In this document: positions 1 to 8,713 of the stretch, piece after piece
Numbering within the stretch: position 1 is the stretch's first letter
Layout: every line of letters starts with the position of its first letter
Assembly (NCBI GenBank): GCA_903970165.1
Contig: CAJCHZ010000027.1
Coordinates: 105,863 to 169,862, forward strand
Length of the DNA stretch: 64,000 nucleotides
Source of the DNA: Betaproteobacteria bacterium
GTDB lineage: Bacteria > Acidobacteriota > Terriglobia > Acidiferrales > UBA7541
Reading direction: 5' to 3'
Program-made: the position numbers and the translations under genes
The notes under the pieces: generated by a model
What the model saw: the letters and a program-made list of their open reading frames with translations, nothing else
The model's database searches: none
Told to the model about the DNA's origin: nothing

Positions 1-359
1 GCGCGTTCATAGCCGAGGCAGTATTGTTCATAATCGCCGGCGATTTTTCCTTCGGGGATGTGAATCCTCGAGGCATCAGCGTTCACGTGGTCAAAGAAAT
101 GTTCGTGCATGAAATGGTGGAAACTTTGCGGATGTTCAGCGGATAGGCCGAGGTACTCATCCAGATTGAACGTCGTGGTTCTCGAAAAATCGAGCCCGTG
201 CTCCTTGTGAAGCCGCACCAGCTCCTTATACATTCCGAGCGTTGTGCTGCCGGTCGCCAACCCCAGCGTGACGGCGGGATTGCCGCGAACCGCATTCGCA
301 ACGATGCGCGCGGCTTCACGGCTGAGTTCTTCGTAGCCTGGCGTCAGAAGTACAAGCAT
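1..359 (-). CDS. nagB: Glucosamine-6-phosphate deaminase, N-terminal part (runs off window)
   Basis: Converts glucosamine-6-phosphate to fructose-6-phosphate and ammonia in the cytoplasm, the last step of amino-sugar catabolism. The reverse strand reads from ATG at 359 for 119 residues without a stop and leaves the window, so the C-terminal half is not visible. The phosphate-binding LATGST motif is at residues 34-39. NLDEYLGL at 65-72 is the family's active-site segment, with Asp67 matching the catalytic base. The gene is divergent from a sodium:solute symporter, which suggests an amino-sugar uptake and use locus (inference). Family assignment is firm. Confidence 0.93.
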   Translation of the reverse strand, partial: MLVLLTPGYEELSREAARIVANAVRGNPAVTLGLATGSTTLGMYKELVRLHKEHGLDFSRTTTFNLDEYLGLSAEHPQSFHHFMHEHFFDHVNADASRIHIPEGKIAGDYEQYCLGYER

Positions 360-527
360 TTGCGTCCCGGATTCCCCCCGCCCTTGGCGAGCTCTTTGTT
401 AGCAACACCCATTCTCAAACCAACCCCGCGTGCTATATATATCACCCGATGCCCTTTCAAAAATCACTTCAAAATATCCTCGCAATGCGCCCCTATAAGA
501 GTAAAATCGCGCGCGGCTTCATTTACC

Positions 528-558
528 TTGCGTTTCGAGAGCTATATAGCAGTATACT
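528..558 (+). promoter_or_regulatory. Candidate promoter and palindromes ahead of the symporter gene
   Basis: A good -10-like TATACT lies at 553-558, with a weak TTGCGT at 528-533 and a long 19-base spacer. The perfect palindrome GCTATATAGC (541-550) abuts AGTATACT (551-558), so a repressor site could overlap the promoter. This is the shared region between divergent nagB and the symporter gene. The promoter is inferred from motif match only. Confidence 0.35.
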
Positions 559-609
559 AAGCCGCCTGCAAATCAAACACAACGCGCATTTCGCGGAGCA
601 AAACGAAAT

Positions 610-2565
610 ATGGCCCTCACCGCCACCGACTGGATCGTCATCGCCGCCTACCTGCTCCTCAATCTGCTGATCAGTCTTTACTATCGACGGCGTTCTTCCG
701 GCAGCACCGAGGAGTTTTTTGTCTCCGGCCGCAACGTTTCCTGGTGGCTCGCGGGCACTTCCATGGTCGCGACGACTTTCGCCGCGGATACGCCGCTCCT
801 CGTCACCGGCCTCGTCGCGCGCAATGGCATTTCGGGTAACTGGCTCTGGTGGTCGCTCTGCCTCTCGGGCATGATGACCGTCTTCTTTTTCGCGCGTTAC
901 TGGCGCCGCTCCGAGATTCTCACGGACATCGAATTCGTGGAACTCCGTTACAGTGGAAAGCCTGCCGCTTTTCTGCGCGGTTTCCGCGCCCTCTATCTCG
1001 GCGCACTAATGAACTGCCTGATCCTCGGCTGGGTCATCAAAGCTATGATCAGCATTACAACCGTTCTTCTCGGCGACGTCATTGCCCAAGGACGCGTTCT
1101 CTCCATCGGTCTTGGCGGCCACGAATTCTTTCAATATACGCTCGGCGCTCCGGCTCACACCGCGCTTCTCATCTGTGTCCTCATTCTCGTGCCATTCACC
1201 GGTATCTACACATTCATCGGCGGCCTCTGGGGAGTCCTGGTGACGGATCTCTTCCAGTTCGCGCTGAAGATGACCATGATCATCGTCCTCGCCTGGGTCG
1301 CTGTATCGAAACTCGGCGGCATGGCTCTACTCAAAATTCAACTGTCGCAAGTCGGCGCTGCCGCGCGTGTTTCTGGCCAAACCACCAGCAACATACTTTC
1401 CTTTTTCCCTTCGTTCCATCTCGGTTGGACCACCGACGCGCTGTGGACTCTCCCCGTACTGACTTTTGCTCTCTTTCTCGCTGTACAGTGGTGGGCCGAT
1501 TGGTATCCCGGCGCGGAGCCTGGGGGCGGCGGCTACGTTGCACAGCGTATGTTCAGCGCCAAGGACGAAAAAAACTCTCTCGGCGCCACATTGTGGTTCA
1601 ACATCGCGCACTACGCCATGCGCTCATGGCCCTGGATCGTCACCGGCCTCGTCGCCGTCGCCGTTTATTCCGTGCATGGTGGCCTTCACCCCAGCGCCGA
1701 ATTCGCCGCCGAGCCCGAAAAAGGCTACGTGATGATCATGCGCGACTATCTGCCTCCCGCTCTGCGCGGACTTATGATCGCCGCTTTTCTCGCCGCCTTC
1801 ATGTCTACTGTGGGCACTCAGCTCAATTGGGGAACTTCCTACCTCATCAACGATTTCTATCGCCGCTTCATCGTCAAGCATGGAAACGACAAGCACTACG
1901 TTTTCGTCAGCAAGCTGTTTATCGTTATGCTGGTCATTCTAAGCGGCTACACCGCCGCGCACATCAATTCCATTCAAGCAGCTTGGCAGCTTCTTCTTGG
2001 CATGGGCGCAGGCACCGGCGGCGTTCTGCTGCTTCGCTGGTATTGGTGGCGCATCAACGCGTGGAGTGAAATCTCGTCCATGATCGCAGCGTTCGTCGTG
2101 TCCCTTTCGCTTACGCGCGTTCATTTCGCCGGCAACGATTCCGTGGTGTTCGCCAAAACTGCGTTGATTACTGCCGGCGTCACCACGCTTGTCTGGATCA
2201 TCACGACGCTCGTCACGCCCGCTGAGCCCGAACAGCTTCTCCTCAAGTTTTATCGTCGCGTCCATCCCACGGTCCACGGCTGGAAGCATATCGCCGCTCT
2301 TGCTCCGGAAATGCCGCCGGTCCGCGACCTCGCTGCCAATGCCTTCGACTGGATTATGGGTTGCACGCTGATCTACTCTGCCATGTTTGGGATCGGTGAA
2401 ATCGTGCTGCAGGAATGGCTTCCGGGTTTCATCCTTTTGGTTTGCGCGGCGCTTTCTGGCTATTTTATTTTCTGGAGCCTCTCGCGCCGGGGCTGGAAAA
2501 CTCTTTCGGGCCGGGAGCCAGTTCCGCTTTCGCCATCGCTCAAGAATTCCCCTGATTCTCTCTAG
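610..2565 (+). CDS. Sodium:solute symporter family transporter
   Basis: A 651-residue polytopic inner-membrane protein of the SSS family, which couples sodium entry to uptake of sugars or other organic solutes. The N-terminal helix (about residues 7-25) is followed by the typical sequence EEFFVSGRNVSWWLAGTSM at about 34-52, and many hydrophobic segments follow to about residue 620. It is longer than the usual 500-550 residues, with extra helices at the C-terminus. A GGAG element lies 11 bases before ATG 610. Divergent nagB suggests an amino-sugar substrate, but the substrate cannot be read from sequence. Confidence 0.88.
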   Translation: MALTATDWIVIAAYLLLNLLISLYYRRRSSGSTEEFFVSGRNVSWWLAGTSMVATTFAADTPLLVTGLVARNGISGNWLWWSLCLSGMMTVFFFARYWRRSEILTDIEFVELRYSGKPAAFLRGFRALYLGALMNCLILGWVIKAMISITTVLLGDVIAQGRVLSIGLGGHEFFQYTLGAPAHTALLICVLILVPFTGIYTFIGGLWGVLVTDLFQFALKMTMIIVLAWVAVSKLGGMALLKIQLSQVGAAARVSGQTTSNILSFFPSFHLGWTTDALWTLPVLTFALFLAVQWWADWYPGAEPGGGGYVAQRMFSAKDEKNSLGATLWFNIAHYAMRSWPWIVTGLVAVAVYSVHGGLHPSAEFAAEPEKGYVMIMRDYLPPALRGLMIAAFLAAFMSTVGTQLNWGTSYLINDFYRRFIVKHGNDKHYVFVSKLFIVMLVILSGYTAAHINSIQAAWQLLLGMGAGTGGVLLLRWYWWRINAWSEISSMIAAFVVSLSLTRVHFAGNDSVVFAKTALITAGVTTLVWIITTLVTPAEPEQLLLKFYRRVHPTVHGWKHIAALAPEMPPVRDLAANAFDWIMGCTLIYSAMFGIGEIVLQEWLPGFILLVCAALSGYFIFWSLSRRGWKTLSGREPVPLSPSLKNSPDSL

Positions 2566-2654
2566 CGCCTCAGTTTGTATCGCGGCTTTGGACGTACAAT
2601 GTGGAACAGGACTAAATCCTGGCGCGAGCCAGGCTAGGGAAGGTGCCGTTCCAT

Positions 2655-4481
2655 TTGTCTTCCTCACGTCGTACATTTCTTAAATCTCTTAGCCACTCCG
2701 CGCTCGTTCTCCCGCTTGAAAAAGTCCTGGCGCTTGCACGTCCTCTTCGTTCAAGTCAGTCCGTTACGGCACCCGGTCATTCCAGTCCGCCTCCGCCAAA
2801 AGAAATTGGCGTCAGCTTTCTTAACGTCGCGCGCGAATCCGGCCTAAATGCCAAGACAATCTTCGGCGGCGAACACAAAAATAAATATTTGCTTGAGACA
2901 ACCGGCTGCGGAGTCGCTTTCTACGATTACGACAACGACGACTGGCTCGACATTTTTCTCGTGAACGGCTGGCGCCTGGATGGCTTCCCCAAAGGGCAGG
3001 AACCGATTTCGCATCTTTTCAAGAATAATCGCGACGGCACATTCACCGACGTAACCGAAAAAGCAGGGCTCATTCATTCCGGCTGGGGGCAAGGCGTGTG
3101 CGTCGGCGATTATGACAACGACGGCTTCGACGATCTCTTCGTCACGTACTTCGGAAAGAATGTTTTGTACCACAACAACGGGAACGGCACATTCTCTGAC
3201 GTTACGGAGAAAGCCGGATTGGCCACCAATGGAAAGCGCTGGAACACCGGCTGCGCTTTTCTCGATTATGATCGCGACAGCCATCTGGATCTTTTTGTCG
3301 CGAACTACATTGATATGGATCTGGCGACCGCGCCCGTGCCCCAGTCCGGGCCTTGCAATTACAAAGGCGTGCTTGTGGCGTGTGGCCCGCCGGGACTGCA
3401 GGGTGGGAGAAACATTTTGTTTCACAATAATGGCGACGGTACGTTTAGCGATGTTTCCGAGCGGGCTGGAATTTATCAGGCGAACGGAACGTACGGGCTT
3501 GGCGTGCTCACCGCTGACTTCAACAACGACGGCTGGCCGGATATTTATGTCGCGAACGATTCGACGGCCAGCGCCCTCTATGAAAATCGCAGGAATGGAA
3601 CATTTTCCGACGTCGCCATGGAAACGGGATGCGCGCTGAGCGCGGACGGCAAGCCACAAGCAGGCATGGGCGTCTCCGCCGCGGATTACGACCTGGACGG
3701 GAATCTCGATATCGTTAAAACCAACTTCGCCGGCGACACCCCGTCGCTCTATCACGGGATCGGCCGCGGAAATTTTGAGGATGCCACTTTTTCCGCTGGG
3801 CTCGCAAAGCACACCCAGTTTCTTGGCTGGGGCTGCGGCTTTTTCGACATGGACAACGACGGCTGGCCGGACATTTTGATTTGCAACGGCCACGTTTATC
3901 CCGAAGTCGCGGATCTGCGGTCCGAAGCGGGCTATGCACAGCAGAAAATTCTGTACCGCAATATGCGAAACGGCCATTTTGAAGATGTTTCGTCGCAAGC
4001 CGGCTCGGGCATCATGGTTCCGGTCGCCTCGCGGGGGGCGGCTTTCGGCGATTTCGACAACGACGGCGATATAGACGTGGTGGTAAACACGGTCAATGAT
4101 TTCGCTCAGCTGCTGCGCTGCGATTCGCGGCTGGAGAATAACTGGCTGAAGATAAAAACGATTGGAACAAAATCGAATCGCAGTGGAATCGGGGCGCGTT
4201 TGCGTTGTGTGACGCATCCTCCCGCAGAAGCAAAGCCGCACCAGCAAATTGACGAAGTGCGAAGCGGCGGGAGCTACATTTCGCAGAATGACTTACGCGT
4301 GCATTTCGGGATTGGGAAAGCCGAGAAGGTGGAGTTGCTGGAAATTCGCTGGCCGAGCGGGACGGTGGATACTTTGAAGGATGTGAGTCCGAATCAATTG
4401 ATCGTGGTCAAAGAGGGTACGGGAATTGTGCGGGCGGTGAAATTCGAGCGGCTAAAGTCCGCGAAGAAAAGTTATGGCTGA
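2655..4481 (+). CDS. CRTAC1 family FG-GAP/VCBS repeat protein with ASPIC/UnbV C-terminus
   Basis: Exported beta-propeller protein of unknown role, in a family abundant in Acidobacteriota and Planctomycetes. The N-terminus SSRRTFLKSL is twin-arginine-like. At least six calcium-type D-x-D-x-D loops follow, for example DYDNDGFDDLFV, DFNNDGWPDIYV and DMDNDGWPDILI, typical of integrin-like FG-GAP blades. The last 110 residues carry the ASPIC/UnbV pattern, including RSGIGARLR and EIRWPSGTVD. Two starts are possible: GTG at 2643 overlaps the AGGGAAGG ribosome-binding element (2636-2643), while TTG at 2655 sits 11 bases after it and gives a cleaner Tat signal, so 2655 is preferred. The stop is two bases from the stop of the convergent cytochrome gene. 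Confidence 0.87.
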   Translation: MSSSRRTFLKSLSHSALVLPLEKVLALARPLRSSQSVTAPGHSSPPPPKEIGVSFLNVARESGLNAKTIFGGEHKNKYLLETTGCGVAFYDYDNDDWLDIFLVNGWRLDGFPKGQEPISHLFKNNRDGTFTDVTEKAGLIHSGWGQGVCVGDYDNDGFDDLFVTYFGKNVLYHNNGNGTFSDVTEKAGLATNGKRWNTGCAFLDYDRDSHLDLFVANYIDMDLATAPVPQSGPCNYKGVLVACGPPGLQGGRNILFHNNGDGTFSDVSERAGIYQANGTYGLGVLTADFNNDGWPDIYVANDSTASALYENRRNGTFSDVAMETGCALSADGKPQAGMGVSAADYDLDGNLDIVKTNFAGDTPSLYHGIGRGNFEDATFSAGLAKHTQFLGWGCGFFDMDNDGWPDILICNGHVYPEVADLRSEAGYAQQKILYRNMRNGHFEDVSSQAGSGIMVPVASRGAAFGDFDNDGDIDVVVNTVNDFAQLLRCDSRLENNWLKIKTIGTKSNRSGIGARLRCVTHPPAEAKPHQQIDEVRSGGSYISQNDLRVHFGIGKAEKVELLEIRWPSGTVDTLKDVSPNQLIVVKEGTGIVRAVKFERLKSAKKSYG

Positions 4482-4483
4482 TA

Positions 4484-5098
4484 TTAACGCGTGCCTGCGT
4501 CAGGACAGGCTGCTCCGCCTGCTATCCATGTGCGCATCGCATTAGCCGTTTGTTCGCGCGATAAAGGGGGTAGTGACCTGCCATCCCCTGGGTTCCAGCC
4601 CCAACCAACCAGGTCATCGTGCGCGACGTGGTCAAAGAGTTGTTCAAGAGACCGGCCACCATTTTCTTTCGGATCCTTAAGCTGATTGCAGAGAGCTGCC
4701 GGAGACCGCCCGACGAAGACCATTTTTTGGTCGGGACGCGGCAGGCCCCACTTCGGATTGCCCGGCGGCATGTGCGCTCCGGCCAAATTCTTATCTTGAT
4801 GGCAAGCGCTGCAGCGCATCGCACTCGCCCCATGGCCATCCGTTCCGCGCTTAACATTCTGCAGGTGGACATGGCTGTCGTCACCCTGAAGAGGTGCATC
4901 GCCAGCAGGGTGGCAATTCTGGCAGCGCGGCGACGTTAGAACGGTGTAAACCTGTAGAAACGCTCCCTTGGACTCATTCACGTCCGGCTTTGGTGATGAT
5001 GTACCGAGCGTCTCTGAAAATGCTCCTGCAGTAATCAGGCAAACACTCGCGATTAGCAAACCAAGAGAGTAAGCGCGCAATCCAGAGGATTGGTTCAC
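4484..5098 (-). CDS. Di-haem cytochrome c-like subunit of molybdenum oxidoreductase operon
   Basis: A 204-residue exported protein with an N-terminal hydrophobic signal (about residues 8-27). It has two covalent haem c sites, CQNCH at 59-63 and CSACH at 96-100. Its ATG overlaps the stop of the molybdopterin subunit gene by four bases, so the two are translationally coupled. It is the likely periplasmic electron acceptor for that enzyme (inference from context). Similar proteins in this position are often labelled 'isoquinoline 1-oxidoreductase subunit'. The haem motifs are certain; the partner role is inferred. Confidence 0.82.
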   Translation of the reverse strand: MNQSSGLRAYSLGLLIASVCLITAGAFSETLGTSSPKPDVNESKGAFLQVYTVLTSPRCQNCHPAGDAPLQGDDSHVHLQNVKRGTDGHGASAMRCSACHQDKNLAGAHMPPGNPKWGLPRPDQKMVFVGRSPAALCNQLKDPKENGGRSLEQLFDHVAHDDLVGWGWNPGDGRSLPPLSREQTANAMRTWIAGGAACPDAGTR

Positions 5099-7269
5099 GG
5101 ATTCACCCCCGCACCGGGGAGATCGCTCGCCCGAATAGGCAGGCGGCGCAGGCGCTTGCCTGTTACAGCAAAGATCGCGTTTACGAGGGCTGGAGCTACG
5201 GGCGGGACGCTTGGCTCTCCGACACCGGTCGGCTTCTCTTCGCTTGGCACAATAAAAACCTCGATGGACGGAGCTTCAAACATCCGTAACATCGGATAAT
5301 CATTGAAATTGGTCTGCTGGACGCGGCCGTTCTCGAGAGTGATTTCAGTTTTTAAGGCCGCGGTCAAACCAAAATTGATGCCCCCCTCCATTTGAGCTTT
5401 CACCGTGTCGGGATTCACAACGCGGCCGCAATCCAACGCACACACGACGCGATGGACGCGAACATTACCATTTTTCTCGACCGAGGCTTCGATAACCTGA
5501 GCTACATAACTATCGAACGAAAAATGCGTGGCGATGCCGCGACCTACGCCTTTCGGCAGGGGTTTACCCCAGCCGGCCTTTTGTGCTGCCAAGTTCAGCA
5601 CCGCCAGCATTCGCGGTTGTTTTGCCAGCAGAGCCTGGCGGAGGCGATACGGATCTTTGCCACCCGCATGGGCGACTTCGTCGAAGAACGCTTCAACCGA
5701 AAATCCTGTATGAGAATGCCCCACGGAACGCCACCACTGTACCGGGACACCGATCCGCGGAGAATGCAGATCGACCTGAAGATTCGGAATGCCGTAGAGC
5801 AGGTCGGCCGCGCCCTCGACGGAAGCAGAATCAACACCGTCCTTGACCGCAAACGCCTCAAACGGAGTACCGGCCATAATCGACTGGCCAACGATTGTGT
5901 GTGTCCAAGCGACAGGATTTCCGTCTGCGTCCAGACCAGCAACGAAGCGATCGTGCCACATCGGCCGATACCAGCCGCCCTGCATATCATCCTCTCTGGT
6001 CCACATTACTTTCACGGGGACTTTGGCGGCTTTCGCAACTTGCACAGCTTCTACGATAAAATCCGACGAGGGATTTGCGCGGCGACCAAAGCCTCCACCC
6101 AATAAAGTGGTGTGGATTTTGACTTTTTCGGGAGCAAGCCCTGCAGTCTTCGCGGCATTGGCCCGATCGACGGTCTCGAATTGAGTGCCCGTCCAAATTT
6201 CGCAGCTGTCATCCCTGAGATCGACGACACAATTCAACGGCTCCATCATGGCATGGGCAAGATACGGCACATCGTATTCTGCCGTTATCTTCCTGGTGGC
6301 GGATGCCAACGCGGCTTGCGGATCGCCCACTTTCTTTGCCAGCGATCCCGGCGCAGACGACTGTGCGGAGAAGTCGGACAGCATTTTCGTGGTGGATAGG
6401 TTCGCGTTTTCGCCCTCGTCCCATTTTGTCTTCAATTTCTCGCGTCCAAGTTTTGCGGGCCAGAAGCGCTCGGCAATGACGGCGACGCCCGAAGGAACTT
6501 GCACGGCGGCTTTTACTCCCGGTACTTGCAGCGTTTCGCTCGCATCGAAGCTGGCTAGCTTCCCGCCGAACACGGGAGACCGTGCGATTAGAACGGTCAT
6601 CATTCCGGGAATGACGACGTCAATACCGAACTGAGCCGTCCCATTCGTTTTGGTCGGCGTGTCCAGGCGTCGCGTGGACTTTCCGATCAAAGTAAAATCC
6701 TTTGGCTGTTTCAGCGGAACATCGCCCGGGACCGGAATTGTCGATGCCACCTCGACGAGTGAGCCATAACTGGCTTTTCTCGACGTTGCTGCATGAATGA
6801 CCATTCCTTTTTCAACTCGACAGCTGCTGGCGGGCACCTTCCATTGTTGGGCTGCAGCTTCGACTAGAACGGTTCGACCTGCAGCTCCCAGCTTTCTGTA
6901 GTGATCCCATTCGGCCGCTGTCGTCGTGCTGCCACCAGTCATTTGTAAACCAAACATCGGATGGTTATAAACCGCGTCGACCGGTGCTGATTCGACGCGA
7001 ATCTTGGACCAATCTGCTTCGAGCTCTTCGTTCAATAGCATGGGCAAGCTTGTATAGACGCCCTGGCCCATCTCCGAATGATTGGCGACGATTGTGACGG
7101 TCTCGTCCGAAGCAATTTTTATGTACGCAAATGGACGAATCGGATCAGGCTTGGGCGTTTGTTCTTGCGCGGAAAATCCAGGTGCATAGAGCGCAACGAT
7201 TAAACCTCCGCCCGCCGTTGTGGCCGTTTTCAGAAACGTGCGTCGGTCAACCATTGCCGGCGCACTCAT
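5095..7269 (-). CDS. Xanthine dehydrogenase-family molybdopterin-binding subunit (IorB-like)
   Basis: Large catalytic subunit, 724 residues, of a periplasmic aldehyde or N-heterocycle oxidising molybdenum hydroxylase. The N-terminus carries a twin-arginine signal (DRRTFLKTA, about residues 8-16). Family landmarks include [18 protein letters not shown] early in the protein, [12 protein letters not shown] in the middle, and a C-terminal [18 protein letters not shown], where the Glu of GVGEP is the conserved catalytic base in this superfamily. The start at 7269 overlaps the stop of the (2Fe-2S) subunit gene by four bases. IorB-type proteins act on isoquinoline or aldehydes; the substrate here is unknown. 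Confidence 0.9.
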   Translation of the reverse strand: MSAPAMVDRRTFLKTATTAGGGLIVALYAPGFSAQEQTPKPDPIRPFAYIKIASDETVTIVANHSEMGQGVYTSLPMLLNEELEADWSKIRVESAPVDAVYNHPMFGLQMTGGSTTTAAEWDHYRKLGAAGRTVLVEAAAQQWKVPASSCRVEKGMVIHAATSRKASYGSLVEVASTIPVPGDVPLKQPKDFTLIGKSTRRLDTPTKTNGTAQFGIDVVIPGMMTVLIARSPVFGGKLASFDASETLQVPGVKAAVQVPSGVAVIAERFWPAKLGREKLKTKWDEGENANLSTTKMLSDFSAQSSAPGSLAKKVGDPQAALASATRKITAEYDVPYLAHAMMEPLNCVVDLRDDSCEIWTGTQFETVDRANAAKTAGLAPEKVKIHTTLLGGGFGRRANPSSDFIVEAVQVAKAAKVPVKVMWTREDDMQGGWYRPMWHDRFVAGLDADGNPVAWTHTIVGQSIMAGTPFEAFAVKDGVDSASVEGAADLLYGIPNLQVDLHSPRIGVPVQWWRSVGHSHTGFSVEAFFDEVAHAGGKDPYRLRQALLAKQPRMLAVLNLAAQKAGWGKPLPKGVGRGIATHFSFDSYVAQVIEASVEKNGNVRVHRVVCALDCGRVVNPDTVKAQMEGGINFGLTAALKTEITLENGRVQQTNFNDYPMLRMFEAPSIEVFIVPSEEKPTGVGEPSVPPVAPALVNAIFAVTGKRLRRLPIRASDLPGAGVNP

Positions 7270-7784
7270 CGACCGGCCTCTGCCGCGGAGTATTCGTTGA
7301 CTGGGCTTTCTCTATCGGCCGCTGCCTTGTCCTTCGCCAATTCGGCGGCACGATGGATAGCGCGACGTATTCGCGGATAGGTTCCGCATCGGCAGATATT
7401 GCCTGACATCGCTTCATCGATATCGGTGTCCGTTGGCTTGGGAATCTTGGACAGAAGTATGGCGGCACTCATGATTTGTCCCGACTGACAGTAGCCGCAT
7501 TGCGGAACGTCGAGCTCGATCCAGGCTTTTTGGAGTGGATGGCTAAGATCGTCCGACAAACCTTCGATCGTTTTCACTTGTTTGCCCTCGACTCGGGAAA
7601 GCGGGGCAACGCAAGAGCGAATGGCCTCTCCCTCAAGGTGTACGGTGCACGCTCCGCAAAGTGCCATGCCGCAACCGTATTTCGTTCCGGTCAGACCGAG
7701 GGATTCCCGCAGAACCCACAGGAGAGGCGTCGCTGGATCCACTTCAACCTGAACTGGTTTTCCATTCAAATGAAACGAAATCAT
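7266..7784 (-). CDS. (2Fe-2S)-binding small subunit of molybdenum oxidoreductase (IorA-like)
   Basis: First gene of the three-gene minus-strand operon, 172 residues. Cysteines 38, 43, 46 and 58 form the plant-type ferredoxin cluster (CGMALCGAC). Cysteines 96, 99, 131 and 133 (CGYCQSG, CRC) form the second, helical-bundle cluster typical of the family. It shuttles electrons from the molybdenum centre to the downstream cytochrome. It has no signal peptide of its own, so it would have to be exported in complex with the Tat-targeted large subunit, as known for related enzymes. Confidence 0.92.
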   Translation of the reverse strand: MISFHLNGKPVQVEVDPATPLLWVLRESLGLTGTKYGCGMALCGACTVHLEGEAIRSCVAPLSRVEGKQVKTIEGLSDDLSHPLQKAWIELDVPQCGYCQSGQIMSAAILLSKIPKPTDTDIDEAMSGNICRCGTYPRIRRAIHRAAELAKDKAAADRESPVNEYSAAEAGR

Positions 7785-8058
7785 GGAGCCTCCGTGCGTT
7801 TACCGACCGTCACGAAGATTCTACCCCCGCATTTTCGCGCGGGCAATTCGCATCGCTTGGAAGACTGGACGCGAACTCCCGGTTCGGGGCACCTGGTTAG
7901 GGAAATGTCGCTACCAAGCCCGTGAACTCGCGGCCTCGATTTCGTTGCTACAATCACGGACGGCGGATTTGGCGGAGCGGTTGTCGAAATGGGAGGACCC
8001 TGAGCGTCATTCTAATGGCGGACTAGAGGGGCGCCAAACAACCTTAAGGAGGATCACG

Positions 8059-8421
8059 ATGGAATATCTATTGATACTGTATGCGGAAGAAGGCGGCTGG
8101 ATGAACATGACGAAGGAGCAGCAACAACAGGGGATGGCGGCGTATATGGCTTACACGGAGGCCTTGCAGAAGGCTGGAGTGCTCAGGGGGAGCAACCGGC
8201 TGGCGCCGGTTGCGACGGCCACTACAGTGCGAGTGACGAACGGGAAGTCGCAGTTGCTGAATGGACCGTATTCCGAGACGAAGGAGCAGCTTGGCGGGTA
8301 CTACTTGATTGATGTGCCTGATCTGGATGCGGCGCTGGCTTGGGCGGCGCGGTGCCCTGGGGCCGGACATGGGATTGTCGAGGTGCGCCCAACTTGGGCG
8401 GCTGCTGCGGCAAAGGCTTGA
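8059..8421 (+). CDS. YCII/DGPF-domain protein
   Basis: A 120-residue single-domain protein of the YCII-related (DGPF) family. Strong ribosome-binding AAGGAGGA at 8046-8053 fixes the ATG at 8059. The signature is NGPYSETKEQLGGYYL at about residues 70-85, where the first Asp of the usual DGPF is Asn, followed by AARCPGAGHGIVEVRP. DGPF genes next to ECF42 sigma factors are a known genomic pairing, and such a sigma factor begins 292 bases downstream. Biochemical function is not established for the family. Confidence 0.88.
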   Translation: MEYLLILYAEEGGWMNMTKEQQQQGMAAYMAYTEALQKAGVLRGSNRLAPVATATTVRVTNGKSQLLNGPYSETKEQLGGYYLIDVPDLDAALAWAARCPGAGHGIVEVRPTWAAAAAKA

Positions 8422-8470
8422 GCTACAAAGTGCCCATTCCAGCTGTGAAGCAGGGCTGGAATTTGGAAGC

Positions 8471-8582
8471 AAGTGTTGCATTGGGCCCTCTGCACTTTTT
8501 GTAAGTGTTGCATTTGAAGGACTTAGAACTCTCGTAAGTCCTTTGGATGCAACACTTGCGAGATGGCATGTCAGTGTTGCAT
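8471..8582. repeat. Four copies of AAGTGTTGCAT, two forming a 23-bp-arm hairpin
   Basis: The 11-mer AAGTGTTGCAT occurs at 8471-8481 and 8503-8513, in inverse orientation at 8547-8557, and with one change (CAGTGTTGCAT) at 8572-8582. The middle two are ends of a large inverted repeat: arms 8503-8525 and 8535-8557 pair at 20 of 23 positions around the loop GAACTCTCG. It lies between the DGPF gene and the ECF42 gene. It could be an RNA hairpin that attenuates transcription, a protein-binding array, or a small non-autonomous element; the sequence alone does not decide. Confidence 0.75.
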
Positions 8583-8713
8583 GTAAAGGGTTTAGGTTCA
8601 CCGTGAGGGCCGCAAAAACGGGAGCACACCTCCTGGAATCCGCAGGGTTTTACGATTGGCTCTTTCCAAAGAGTGAAGTCGTACCTTTCTGGTGGCGACG
8701 AACCGGTGAGTAA

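Noticed and set aside
849..2069. Long open frame (406 codons) inside the symporter gene
   Set aside because: Same strand, shifted frame, arginine-rich nonsense product; the symporter frame has clear membrane segments and family sequence.
2844..4247. 467-codon frame opposite CRTAC1
   Set aside because: It mirrors the calcium-loop repeats of the real gene on the other strand and has no domain of its own.
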